Of a stretch of 49,327 nt of DNA, positions 34,964-43,845 are shown piece by piece. The notes under the pieces were generated by a model. The model searched no databases. It saw only the letters and a program-made list of their open reading frames with translations, and was not told the DNA's origin. Both the position numbers and the translations under genes were made by a program. Each line of letters starts with the position of its first letter. The first letter of the stretch is position 1. The stretch is taken from assembly GCA_001983555.1 (NCBI GenBank), contig LJHE01000085.1, positions 1-49,327 of the forward strand, read 5' to 3'. The DNA is from Candidatus Epulonipiscioides gigas. Lineage in GTDB: Bacteria; Bacillota; Clostridia; Lachnospirales; Cellulosilyticaceae.

Positions 34964-36172
34964 CTATAAATATTCTTTTATGCACTTATTTGTAATACCA
35001 AAGAAAAATTTAATTGCCTCAACAATTCTAATTGAAGCATATCCATCTCCAAAAGGATTTCTAGTAGTTACCATATTTTTATACATTGTATCATTTTCTA
35101 ATAAAAAAGAAACATTTTCCACTATATTTTGTCTATCAGTTCCAACAAGTTTAAGTGCACCTGATTCAATTCCTTCTGGTCTTTCTGTCACATTTCTAAG
35201 AACTAGTACTGGTTTTCCAAGAGATGGAACTTCTTCTTGTAATCCTCCTGAATCAGTTAGCACAAGATATGATAAATTTAACAGATTATGCATATCCTTT
35301 AAACTAAGAGCTGGTACAAGATACACTCCTTTAACATTACCTAAAATTTCTATTACAACTTTCATAACATCAGGATTTTTGTGTACAGCATATATTATTT
35401 CGACATCTCTATATAATTCCTTAATATCTTTTAATGAAAAACAGATTTTTTTTAGTGGTTCCCCTAAGTTTTCTCGCCTATGCGCTGTAACAACAATAAT
35501 TTTTTTGTTATAATCAATTGAATTAAGTACTTTTTCGTCAAATATATAATCTTTTTCAATAGTAGTTTTTAGAACGTCTATTATAGTATTTCCTGTTACG
35601 AAAATATTATTTTTAGAAATATTTTCTTGTAATAAATTATTTTTAGAGCTTTTTGTAGGGGTAAAATGTATATCCGCAATAACTCCTGTAAGTTTTCTAT
35701 TAATTTCCTCTGGAAAAGGCTCATATTTGTTGTATGTTCTAAGACCTGCCTCTACATGACCTACTCTTATTTGCTTATAAAAAGCTGCTAAAGATGCTAC
35801 AAATGAAGTGGTAGTATCTCCATGAACTAAAACCATATCAGGCCTTAATGTATCTAATGCTTGAGATAAACCTATCAATATTTTTGTGGTAATATCTGTA
35901 AGAGTTTGACCTTCTGTCATGACATTTAAATCTATATCAACAGGTATATGAAAAGTATCAATAACTTGATCTAACATTTCTCTATGTTGAGCTGTTATAC
36001 AAACCAAGCTTTCTATTTCTTCATCTTTTTCTAGCTCTTTTATAAGAGGTGCCATTTTGATTGCTTCAGGTCTAGTTCCAAAAATACTTAGAATGCGTAT
36101 TTTTTTATTTTTTAGCAGACATTTTCTTTTTTTTACAGATTGCTCTTTTTTATTTTCAATGAATACTGACAA
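34964..36172 (-). CDS. wecB: UDP-N-acetylglucosamine 2-epimerase
   Basis: This enzyme interconverts UDP-GlcNAc and UDP-ManNAc for wall polymers such as teichoic-acid linkage units. The GT-B fold epimerase motifs are present: 'IFGTRPEAIKMAPLI' near the N-terminus, 'VHGDTTTSF', 'VGHVEAGLRT', 'VTAHRREN' and 'LTDSGGLQEEVPSLGKPVLVLR'. No ATG fits the N-terminus. A TTG at 36170-36172 lies eight bases after AAGGAG and is the best start (402 residues). An mnaA/wecB gene directly upstream of the atp operon is a conserved arrangement in many Firmicutes. Confidence 0.93.
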   Translation of the reverse strand: MSVFIENKKEQSVKKRKCLLKNKKIRILSIFGTRPEAIKMAPLIKELEKDEEIESLVCITAQHREMLDQVIDTFHIPVDIDLNVMTEGQTLTDITTKILIGLSQALDTLRPDMVLVHGDTTTSFVASLAAFYKQIRVGHVEAGLRTYNKYEPFPEEINRKLTGVIADIHFTPTKSSKNNLLQENISKNNIFVTGNTIIDVLKTTIEKDYIFDEKVLNSIDYNKKIIVVTAHRRENLGEPLKKICFSLKDIKELYRDVEIIYAVHKNPDVMKVVIEILGNVKGVYLVPALSLKDMHNLLNLSYLVLTDSGGLQEEVPSLGKPVLVLRNVTERPEGIESGALKLVGTDRQNIVENVSFLLENDTMYKNMVTTRNPFGDGYASIRIVEAIKFFFGITNKCIKEYL

Positions 36173-36361
36173 GTTCCATTCTCCTTCCAAATGTATTTTA
36201 AAACTAAAACGTTTTTTTGTACATTATAAAAAATTCATTTCAGTAACTCAAACTTACTGAATTTTTATTTTCATTTGTACTAGCTAGATTATACATTATT
36301 TTAAACTGATAATCAACCTTTTTTTTTCAATAATATTATAAAATCTAAAATTTATTTTAAT

Positions 36362-37591
36362 TTAATGAAATACAATATTTTCTATGCTATTTTTTTGGTC
36401 AGTTTCACTTAATACTTCTGAAATATTTCGCATGATTTCTACTTTTATAATAGGTGTTTCTTGCATAAAAGGCGAAACTGTATACGTATCTTTATTTAGA
36501 TCTGTTGGACTAATTCCTCTATTTGTTAGCTTATATAAGTCAAGACTTGCATTTGATGTCATAAAATTTATAAATTCTATAATTATATCTTGTTTAATAA
36601 TATTCTCAAAGCTATTCTTAGTAACAATAAATCCTGTATCAAATTTAGCTATATATTTTTTATTTTCTCCATGTTCATATGGAAAAGGTATCATTCTGGC
36701 AAAACTAGGATAGTCTTTTTCATTTTGAAGATAACTGCCCTCTATTAACATTGCAACTTCGCCACTAAAAAATTGTGATTTAGCCTGTGTTGGAGTATTA
36801 GTCTTAGATTTTTCATCGAATATATTTGTATCTATCAAATTTAAAAACATGTCATTAGCTCGGGTTAATATACTTCTTTCTTGTAATTCACTTTGATTTT
36901 GACTATTTTGTCCTCGTGCAGACAATAGAAGTTGTTCAAAAACAAGTACAGGCTCATATAAAAGTGAAGCTGTTATTATATTTTTATTTTGTTCAATAAG
37001 TCTTTGAGAAGCTATTAAAAAAGCTTCATATGTTGCAGGTATTGGTAAATTCAATTCTTCAAACAAAATGGCATTATAATAAAGACCTGAATAATACCCA
37101 TTAATGGGAACTGCTAGAGAATAATTTTCTATTTTATCACTCATTAAAAGTGTGTCATTTGGAATATTTTGCACATAATTATAATTTAATATTCTTATTT
37201 CTTCTACGCTCTTTAATTTTTCTACAGGAATATTTTCATTTACAATATTAATTGGAAGAAATAATACATCGGGTTCTGTATTCATATTAAAGCTAAGTAT
37301 AATATCGGTTAAAAAATTAGCTGTTGTACCATAATGATGCTCTATTTTAATATTAGGATATTTTTTTTCAAATAAATTAATTTGCTCAAGATATACTTTT
37401 CCAAATTCCGTTTCTTGTGGGATAAAACTAGAAATAGTAATAGTTATAGTATTATCAGGTATTATCTCAGGTGGGATAGATTCTTGTGTAGTAGTAGATG
37501 TTTCATTAGCTCCTATAATAAGAGGTACATCTTTTTTTATTTCACATCCTGAAAATAATATAAATAAAAATATGATAAATATTTTTTTCAT
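36362..37591 (-). CDS. Family-1 (sugar-type) extracellular solute-binding lipoprotein, orphan
   Basis: A lipoprotein signal (FSGC16) is followed by a low-complexity Thr/Ser/Pro linker and a family-1 SBP fold: 'FEKKYPNIKIEHHYGT', 'EPDVLFLP', 'YSLAVPINGYYSGLYYNAILFEELNLPIPATYEAF' and 'FFSGEVAMLIEGSY'. The order of motifs is canonical here, unlike the two opp receptors. It probably binds a carbohydrate or similar small ligand on the outer membrane face. No permease or ATPase gene is adjacent. It may work with a transporter elsewhere or as a sensor. GGAGG precedes the ATG. It follows the phosphoesterase gene after 22 bases. Confidence 0.85.
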   Translation of the reverse strand: MKKIFIIFLFILFSGCEIKKDVPLIIGANETSTTTQESIPPEIIPDNTITITISSFIPQETEFGKVYLEQINLFEKKYPNIKIEHHYGTTANFLTDIILSFNMNTEPDVLFLPINIVNENIPVEKLKSVEEIRILNYNYVQNIPNDTLLMSDKIENYSLAVPINGYYSGLYYNAILFEELNLPIPATYEAFLIASQRLIEQNKNIITASLLYEPVLVFEQLLLSARGQNSQNQSELQERSILTRANDMFLNLIDTNIFDEKSKTNTPTQAKSQFFSGEVAMLIEGSYLQNEKDYPSFARMIPFPYEHGENKKYIAKFDTGFIVTKNSFENIIKQDIIIEFINFMTSNASLDLYKLTNRGISPTDLNKDTYTVSPFMQETPIIKVEIMRNISEVLSETDQKNSIENIVFH

Positions 37592-37613
37592 AACATCCTC
37601 CGCTATAGATGTA

Positions 37614-38423
37614 TTATATGCTTTTTAAAGTAATAAAAACAGTCTCTGGCCAGGTAAAAATCCTAATTGGAAATTTTGCTGTACCTATACCATTACTTAC
37701 AATTATATCGCTCGAATTTTTATTTGTTCTTCCACTTAAGTAACTAAATGCTGCAGCTTCATCTATAACTGGTGGAACAATTTTTTTTAGATATTTTAGA
37801 GCAGAAAACTGTCCACCATGAGTATGACCCGCTAAAATTAAATTTATATCGTATTCATCTTTTAGTTGATAAATGTATCGAGGATTATGAGTAACTAAAA
37901 TTATATAGTCTGAAATAGAAGTCCCTGTTATTGTTGGTTCTATTAATTGCCTTTGTGTTCTGAGATCTCCAACTCCACCAAGTCTAATTCTTTGATTATC
38001 TTTTTCTATCCAATATGCATTATTATTTATAGATTTTATGTTGTTCAAATGCATAGCTTTTTTTGTATCTTGTAAACTTTCAACTACATCATGATTTCCT
38101 ATGACTGCATATATACCCTGCTTTGACTTGAGATTTGCTAATTTTTCAAAACAATGATAAATATGTTTTTTGTCCATAACATAATCTCCGCCTAAAATTA
38201 TGATGTCTGGCTCCCATTTATTAACTTTATTAATTATTTTATCGAGATTATTATCATTTATAGTTCGGCCGTAATGAATATCTGCTAAAAATGCAATTTT
38301 ATAATTATGAAAATTTTTAGGAAGCTGTTTATCTGATATAGTATACTTTTTAATTTGTTGTATATATGGTTCTATAAAAGCGTAAGTTAATAATAATCCA
38401 CTTATTAAATATTTTTTTTTCAT
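37614..38423 (-). CDS. Membrane-associated metallophosphoesterase (YkuE/YaeI type)
   Basis: The calcineurin-like fold is shown by the metal-ligand motifs in order: 'LADIHYG' (about 47-53), 'GGDYV', 'GNHD', 'THNP' and 'GHTHGGQ'. An N-terminal hydrophobic segment (about 5-22) suggests membrane attachment or export. Relatives include YkuE and LpxG/LpxH-like enzymes acting on lipid or nucleotide phosphoesters. The substrate here is unknown. AAGGAG precedes the ATG. It is co-directional with rnhA, 11 bases downstream. Confidence 0.88.
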   Translation of the reverse strand: MKKKYLISGLLLTYAFIEPYIQQIKKYTISDKQLPKNFHNYKIAFLADIHYGRTINDNNLDKIINKVNKWEPDIIILGGDYVMDKKHIYHCFEKLANLKSKQGIYAVIGNHDVVESLQDTKKAMHLNNIKSINNNAYWIEKDNQRIRLGGVGDLRTQRQLIEPTITGTSISDYIILVTHNPRYIYQLKDEYDINLILAGHTHGGQFSALKYLKKIVPPVIDEAAAFSYLSGRTNKNSSDIIVSNGIGTAKFPIRIFTWPETVFITLKSI

Positions 38424-38434
38424 TTATTAACTCC

Positions 38435-38893
38435 TTAATTATTTTGTAATTTATCCATCTCCATATTGCAAAGCTCATCTGCTCGATTATTACCAGCATT
38501 TGTACTATGACCTTTTACTTTAATAAATTCTATATTCTTAAACTCGCATTTTAGTTTATATAATTCTTGCCAAAGTTCTTGATTTTTAACAGGTTGTTTT
38601 TTTGAGTCTTTAAAGCCATTTTTAAGCCAACCATATATCCAATTTGTTATTCCATTTAATACATAAGCACTATCCAAATATACTTTTGTAGGTGTTTGCT
38701 TGTTTTTTATTGCACTAAGTCCTACTATTGCTGCTGTTAGCTCCATTTTGTTATTTGTCGTATCTATTGCTCCGTCACTAAGTTCTTTTATAGCTCCTTT
38801 ATAAATTAAAACAACACCCCATCCACCAACATTCTTTCTTTTCTGATTACCACGACATCCTCCATCACAATATATTTGAATTTCTTCTTCCAT
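38435..38893 (-). CDS. rnhA: Ribonuclease H1
   Basis: This enzyme degrades the RNA strand of RNA-DNA hybrids in the cytoplasm. The four catalytic acidic residues are visible as D10 (IYCDGG), E51 (NNKMELTAA), D74 (YLDSAYV) and D139 (NRADEL), and H129 (KGHS) matches the loop His. The length (152 residues) is normal for the bacterial type I enzyme. A longer frame opens at 38941, but AAAGGA sits before the ATG at 38891-38893. It is the first gene of a likely rnhA-phosphoesterase-SBP transcript. Confidence 0.93.
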   Translation of the reverse strand: MEEEIQIYCDGGCRGNQKRKNVGGWGVVLIYKGAIKELSDGAIDTTNNKMELTAAIVGLSAIKNKQTPTKVYLDSAYVLNGITNWIYGWLKNGFKDSKKQPVKNQELWQELYKLKCEFKNIEFIKVKGHSTNAGNNRADELCNMEMDKLQNN

Positions 38894-39095
38894 TTTATTA
38901 TCCTTTCTATCTAATATAATTTTTATTATTTTATTTAACATAACACAGCAGGGGCATAATTACAAGTCTCACACCACAAATGCTATGAATTTAAAAAAAT
39001 ATTTTTTTAATATTTTTAATTTTATCTATATATATTATTAAAAATATGTTATTATTTTAATGAAAATTATAAAATATTAAAGGAGTACAATAACA

Positions 39096-40697
39096 ATGAT
39101 CTTATTATTTAGTATATTTACAGTTGTATTTTTTATTCAAAATATAATGTTTTTAAATCAAATAGTCTCTAAAATTTTATTATTTAAAATAAATAAAAAT
39201 TATATTTATTTAGTAGCACTTCTTAATGTAGTTGCCAGTATAATCTGGATTCAAATTCTTCCTAATTCTATATTTTGCGCTTATTTATTCTTATCTTTAT
39301 TCTATATTGTGGAAATAATTTTATGCTATGAAGGATTATTATTATCTAAAATAGCTATAGCTTTAACTATTATAGTTCATCTCTTATGCATAGCTACAAT
39401 TATAATATCAATGTTAAGTCTTTTAACTAACATTACTATGTATGACATTGTACATACTATTGAATTTTTGCTAATTACAAGAATAATAACATCTTTAATC
39501 TGTATAATTATTATGTGTTTATTATTGAAATTAGTACCTATAACTATGCGGCAAAAATCAGCTGAAGATAATAAAACAAAAATATTTCTAGCTCTTGAAG
39601 TAACAGCTATTATATGTGTAATAGCAAGTTTATCAATTTATGAAATAGAAATTCCTATCAAAGAACATGCAATTCAACAATTTATGTTAGGAATTAGTTG
39701 GATTATAGTAGAGTATATAGCTATATTTATGGTCATTGGATTTCAAGTTTTAAAAGACAATAAAATATATCTTGAAAATAGATTGCAATTAGACAATATT
39801 TATAAAAATGTTTTAATAGAAAAGTCAGATGTTACAATACAAGTAGATTGCAAAACAGGAATAATATTAAATCATATATTAAATGGGGTAATCAGCGAGA
39901 ATTTAATAGGTCTTTCGTATACTAAGGTTATATGTGATTTAACTAAAAAACAAATACATCCTGATGATCAATCTAATGTTTTAAAATTATCTAATCTTTT
40001 TTATATGTTAAATGAATTTAAAAAATATAATGTACATCAATACTCGTTTGAATATAGATTATGTGAGAAAGTTGAAATAGGTTATGAATGGTTTAAAGTG
40101 GATGTTACTATAACGGAAGAAATAACTCAGGAGAAGAATGAATTAAATAAAATAATAGCTCTTTTAATCATTAATAATATACAAAAAGAAAAAGACTTAA
40201 TATTCAAAGCAGAAAGAGATGCTCTGTCAAAATTATATAATAAAGCAACTACTCAAAAATTAATACAAAATCATTTAAATAAATGCAAAATTGGTGTGTT
40301 ATTTATGATAGATGTAGATAATTTTAAAAACGTCAACGATAATTTAGGTCATGAAAAAGGTGATTGTGTTATAGAAGATGTTGCTCAGGAATTAACATAT
40401 ATATTTGATGAAAATGATATTGTAGGACGTATGGGTGGTGATGAATTTATGGTATTTATAAAGGCTAATATTAGTGAATTTGATATACATTTATACGCTA
40501 CAAAAATTTGTAAAGCAATTAACAAAACTTATTCAAATAATAATATTAATGTAACTATATCTGCAAGTATAGGAATAACTAAAGTAAATGAAAATATTAA
40601 AATATTTAGCGAGCTATATCTCTTAGCAGATAAAGCTATGTACCATTCTAAAAAAGGTGGAAAAAATACATTTACCATATATAATCCCGCGGTTTAA
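39096..40697 (+). CDS. Membrane-bound diguanylate cyclase (GGDEF), paralogue 1
   Basis: This protein probably makes c-di-GMP from two GTP. The N-terminal 220 residues or so contain about seven hydrophobic segments, followed by a PAS-like sensor region (about 240-360, 'YSFEYRLCEKVEIGYEWFKVDV') and a GGDEF domain (about 370-530). The active-site motif is intact (GGDEF at 447-451), with the 'FMIDVDNFKNVNDNLGHEKGD' metal and substrate region. The product-inhibition I-site (RxxD) is lacking: Asp is kept but the Arg position is Asp. AAAGGAG precedes the ATG. Its architecture is the same as the gene at 41049. Confidence 0.92.
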   Translation: MILLFSIFTVVFFIQNIMFLNQIVSKILLFKINKNYIYLVALLNVVASIIWIQILPNSIFCAYLFLSLFYIVEIILCYEGLLLSKIAIALTIIVHLLCIATIIISMLSLLTNITMYDIVHTIEFLLITRIITSLICIIIMCLLLKLVPITMRQKSAEDNKTKIFLALEVTAIICVIASLSIYEIEIPIKEHAIQQFMLGISWIIVEYIAIFMVIGFQVLKDNKIYLENRLQLDNIYKNVLIEKSDVTIQVDCKTGIILNHILNGVISENLIGLSYTKVICDLTKKQIHPDDQSNVLKLSNLFYMLNEFKKYNVHQYSFEYRLCEKVEIGYEWFKVDVTITEEITQEKNELNKIIALLIINNIQKEKDLIFKAERDALSKLYNKATTQKLIQNHLNKCKIGVLFMIDVDNFKNVNDNLGHEKGDCVIEDVAQELTYIFDENDIVGRMGGDEFMVFIKANISEFDIHLYATKICKAINKTYSNNNINVTISASIGITKVNENIKIFSELYLLADKAMYHSKKGGKNTFTIYNPAV

Positions 40698-40699
40698 AG

Positions 40700-40882
40700 T
40701 CATCGCACTTAATTAATAATAAATTTGATGTCACAATATCTGCAAGCATCGGCATAGTCATAGTCTGTACATCCAAGGAGCTTAAAACATTTAAAGACTT
40801 ATATTATGTGGCAGATAAAGCAATGTATCATTCTAAAAATAATGGTAAAAATATGTTTACCATATATAATTTAGACCCATAA
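40700..40882 (+). pseudogene. 3' remnant of a third GGDEF paralogue
   Basis: One frame reads about 60 codons to TAA at 40880-40882. It matches the C-terminal end of both flanking GGDEF proteins ('DVTISASIGIV', 'LYYVADKAMYHSKNNGKN', 'MFTIYN'). There is no start codon or 5' part, so this is what remains of a duplicated gene. It resembles the downstream paralogue (ADKA.Y.SKNNGKN) slightly more than the upstream one. Bases 40883-41048 carry no gene apart from the ribosome site of the next one. Confidence 0.8.
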
Positions 40883-41048
40883 AAAATAATATTTCTCATA
40901 CTTTTATCAAAAAATTAATAAATTTTATAAATTATGCTAGATTTCCTCGTAATAAAATATGATTTATATTTTTCTAACTTTTGTCACATATAGTGCACTT
41001 TAACATATATTAAAATATTAGTATATGTAAAAAAGGGGAGAACATTTT

Positions 41049-42704
41049 ATGGAAATTTTATTTATAATAACATTTTTTATTCAAAATATTATATATTTAA
41101 AATATATTGTTTCAAAAATTGTATCTCTAAAAATATCTGTAAAATACATCTATTTATTAGGAATTTTAAATGTATTTAGTGGTCTTATTTGGTTAACACT
41201 TCTTCCACAGTCTATATTTAGGGCATATTTATTTTTAACTTTATTCTATTGCATAGAAATATGCATGTTCTATAAAGGTTCTTTCCTAGCTAAAATTAGT
41301 ATTGGGTTAATAATGATAATTCATTTAATATGTATATCAACTATTATAGTTTCTATAATAAGTCTTATAATTGGTGAATCTATGAATTATATTATAAATA
41401 ATTTTATGTTATTAACACTGACAAGAATAATTGCTTTTGTATTATGTATATTTATAATGTTTTTATTTCTTAAAATAATTCCAACAAAATATTGGAAGAT
41501 AATAACACTAAATCATAAAGAAACAAAAATATTTTTAGCTCTGGAAATATCAGGAATTTTATGTTTAATAGCAGGAGCTTTCATATACAATGAAGAAATT
41601 CTTATAATTGAACATGTTTTTCAAGAGCTTATATTGGGATTAATTTGGTTTATAGTAGAATATATAGGTATTTTTATTATAATTGGATTTGATATTTTAG
41701 AAGAACATAAAATTCATCTTGAAAATAAATTACAATTAGATAAAATTTATAAAAACGCTTTAATAAAAAAATCCGATGTTGTAATACAAGTCAATTGCCA
41801 AACTGGAGCAGTAATAAGTTATATTTTTAAAGGCTTGCTCAATGAAAATTCAATAAATCGTTTATATGACAATGTTATACTTGAACTTATAGATACTCAA
41901 ATTCATCCAAATGACAGAGCGAAAACAAAAGTATTGGCTAGTTTTGGATATATGCTTCAAGCAATTGAACAAGGGATTAATCAATATTCCTATGAATATC
42001 GTTTTTGTGAAAAACATACTTCAAATTATGAATGGTTTAAAGTAGATGTTATTATAGACAAAGATAATATATTAGATAAAATAACAGCATTAGTAATGAT
42101 TCTAAATATACAACCTGAGAAAGATTTATTATTTAAGGCACAAATAGATGCTCTTTCACATTTATATAACAAGACTACTACACAAACTTTGATACAAAAT
42201 TGCTTACATCAAGAGCAACATGGTGTATTATTTATGATAGATGTGGATAATTTTAAGAGTGTAAATGATAAGTTAGGTCATGACAAAGGAGATGCTGTTA
42301 TAGAAGATGTAGCTCAAGAATTAACGCATATATTTAATAAAAATGATATTATTGGTCGTGTAGGTGGAGATGAATTTATGGTTTTTCTCAAAGCTAAACT
42401 CGATAAAGTTGATATAAGATTAAAAGCTACAGAAATTTGTAAAGCACTTAATAAGACATATTCTCATAATAATCTTGATGTAACCATATCTGCAAGTATA
42501 GGAATAGTCAATACATCTAATAATATTAAAACATTTCAAGAGTTATATTGTGTAGCAGATAAAGCCTTATATAATTCTAAAAACAATGGGAAGAATACGT
42601 TTACAATATATAATTCAAATTTATCTCATTTCACCCCCCCCCCCCTAAAAAACAGACTAAAGCTTTTGAATTTTCTTGAGTACAAAAACTATTTTAGAGC
42701 ATAA
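41049..42704 (+). CDS. Membrane-bound diguanylate cyclase (GGDEF), paralogue 2, with C-tract tail
   Basis: This has the same architecture as the gene at 39096: about seven membrane segments, a PAS-like region ('YSYEYRFCEKHTSNYEWFKVDV') and a GGDEF domain with intact GGDEF at 439-443. The I-site is absent (Asn in the Arg position). After the normal domain end ('FTIYNSNL') the frame passes through a run of 12 C (42634-42645), encoding three prolines, and goes on for 19 residues. One C fewer would stop translation at once and one more would give another short tail, so the C-terminus depends on tract length. AAGGGGAG precedes the ATG. Confidence 0.9.
   Translation: MEILFIITFFIQNIIYLKYIVSKIVSLKISVKYIYLLGILNVFSGLIWLTLLPQSIFRAYLFLTLFYCIEICMFYKGSFLAKISIGLIMIIHLICISTIIVSIISLIIGESMNYIINNFMLLTLTRIIAFVLCIFIMFLFLKIIPTKYWKIITLNHKETKIFLALEISGILCLIAGAFIYNEEILIIEHVFQELILGLIWFIVEYIGIFIIIGFDILEEHKIHLENKLQLDKIYKNALIKKSDVVIQVNCQTGAVISYIFKGLLNENSINRLYDNVILELIDTQIHPNDRAKTKVLASFGYMLQAIEQGINQYSYEYRFCEKHTSNYEWFKVDVIIDKDNILDKITALVMILNIQPEKDLLFKAQIDALSHLYNKTTTQTLIQNCLHQEQHGVLFMIDVDNFKSVNDKLGHDKGDAVIEDVAQELTHIFNKNDIIGRVGGDEFMVFLKAKLDKVDIRLKATEICKALNKTYSHNNLDVTISASIGIVNTSNNIKTFQELYCVADKALYNSKNNGKNTFTIYNSNLSHFTPPPLKNRLKLLNFLEYKNYFRA
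42634..42645 (+). repeat. Homopolymeric tract of 12 C within a GGDEF gene
   Basis: Twelve consecutive C in an AT-rich genome, eight codons after the end of the GGDEF domain. Such tracts change length by slippage and often mark phase-variable genes. Here only the tail beyond the catalytic domain would change. Sequencing error in the count is also possible. Confidence 0.75.
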
Positions 42705-42732
42705 AAAATACTGCTACAAAGAAGTAGCAGTA
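42703..42732 (-). terminator. Intrinsic terminator of the sugar/polyol operon
   Basis: TACTGCTAC (42709-42717) and GTAGCAGTA (42724-42732) form a perfect 9-bp stem with a six-base loop. On the minus strand it runs into TTTTTTATGC. It lies 18 bases beyond the stop of the aldo/keto reductase gene and just past the convergent GGDEF gene. Confidence 0.8.
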
Positions 42733-42749
42733 CTAAAAAAATATCTTTA

Positions 42750-43760
42750 CTACTGAACAATTACTCCATCAAGATCCCAAAGGTCTTCCCATCCTTTAGC
42801 ACCTTCCCAAAGAAATACTTGCCCCTTAATTAGACGATTGTTTTTATCAATGCCTTCTAAAATTTTCATTTCTTCATCTGTTAGAGGGTCTTCAGTAACA
42901 CATTTTAAGTTACTTGTATAGAAAGCTTCTTCAGTTGCAAATGGAATTGGTACTTGACCACGCTGAACAGCCCATTTCAAGCAAATAATAGCTGGATGAA
43001 CATTGTGAGCTTTTGCAATTTCAATCATTTCTTTAACTTCGATGTCTGCAATGTCAGTTTCCGTTTTATCTCTTTCAGGACGCTCGGGTGAGCCTATAGG
43101 ACAGAATGCAATTGGAAGAATATCTCTGTCTTCTAAATATTTAAATAGCTCTTTTTGTTGGAAACAAGGATGAAGTTCCATTTCAATTGCAACAGGTTTG
43201 ATTTTGCAAAGTGGCAATACTGCATCAAGTTTAGCAATTGTCATATTGCTCATACCAATTGATTTAACAAGTCCCATTTCTTGAAGTCTTTCACATTGTC
43301 TCCAAGTTTTCATAAATTTTTCTACGCTAAAAGGCTTAGAATCAGGATTTCTTGTATCTCCATCACAACCTGGAGCATGATAGTTTGGAAATGGCCAGTG
43401 TACAAAAAATAGGTCGATATAATCAAGTTTAAGATCTTTTAAACTCTTTGCACAAGAAATTAGAACATCTCCATCGCCATGCATATCATTCCAAACTTTA
43501 GTAGTTATAAATAAATCTTCTCTTTTTACAAGACCTTCATCAATAGCTTCTTTAAACACCTTACCAATTAGATCTTCATTGTGATAACAAGCAGCACAAT
43601 CAAATAGTCTATATCCTACTTTAATTGCTCCTTTAACCGCTGCAGAAACTTGTTCACTATTATATTTATCAGAACCAAAAGTTCCCATTCCAATAGCTGG
43701 AATTTCCATTCCATTATAAAGCTTTCGTTTTGGTATAAGATTTTGTGCGATAACTTCCAT
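42750..43760 (-). CDS. Aldo/keto reductase
   Basis: This NAD(P)H-dependent reductase has a TIM-barrel fold. The 336 residues show 'GMGTFGSDKYNSEQVSAAV', the catalytic D54 and Y59 in 'RLFDCAACYHNE', 'TTKVWND' with the catalytic Lys, 'VHWP' with the catalytic His, and 'GMSNMTIAKLDAVL'. It is last in a five-gene cluster with a dehydrogenase, a kinase and an aldolase. It may reduce the aldehyde released by the aldolase, as lactaldehyde reductase does in fucose use (inference). AAAAGGAGC precedes the ATG. Confidence 0.88.
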   Translation of the reverse strand: MEVIAQNLIPKRKLYNGMEIPAIGMGTFGSDKYNSEQVSAAVKGAIKVGYRLFDCAACYHNEDLIGKVFKEAIDEGLVKREDLFITTKVWNDMHGDGDVLISCAKSLKDLKLDYIDLFFVHWPFPNYHAPGCDGDTRNPDSKPFSVEKFMKTWRQCERLQEMGLVKSIGMSNMTIAKLDAVLPLCKIKPVAIEMELHPCFQQKELFKYLEDRDILPIAFCPIGSPERPERDKTETDIADIEVKEMIEIAKAHNVHPAIICLKWAVQRGQVPIPFATEEAFYTSNLKCVTEDPLTDEEMKILEGIDKNNRLIKGQVFLWEGAKGWEDLWDLDGVIVQ

Positions 43761-43845
43761 TTTTTAGTTTGCTCCTTTTAAATTTAATTTTAACAATTTT
43801 TTGGATGTGAACGAACATCCATAACACTAGATTTTGATGTTACTT

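Noticed and set aside
36362-37591. Possible permutation of the family-1 solute-binding protein
   Set aside because: Its motifs are in the normal order from N- to C-terminus.
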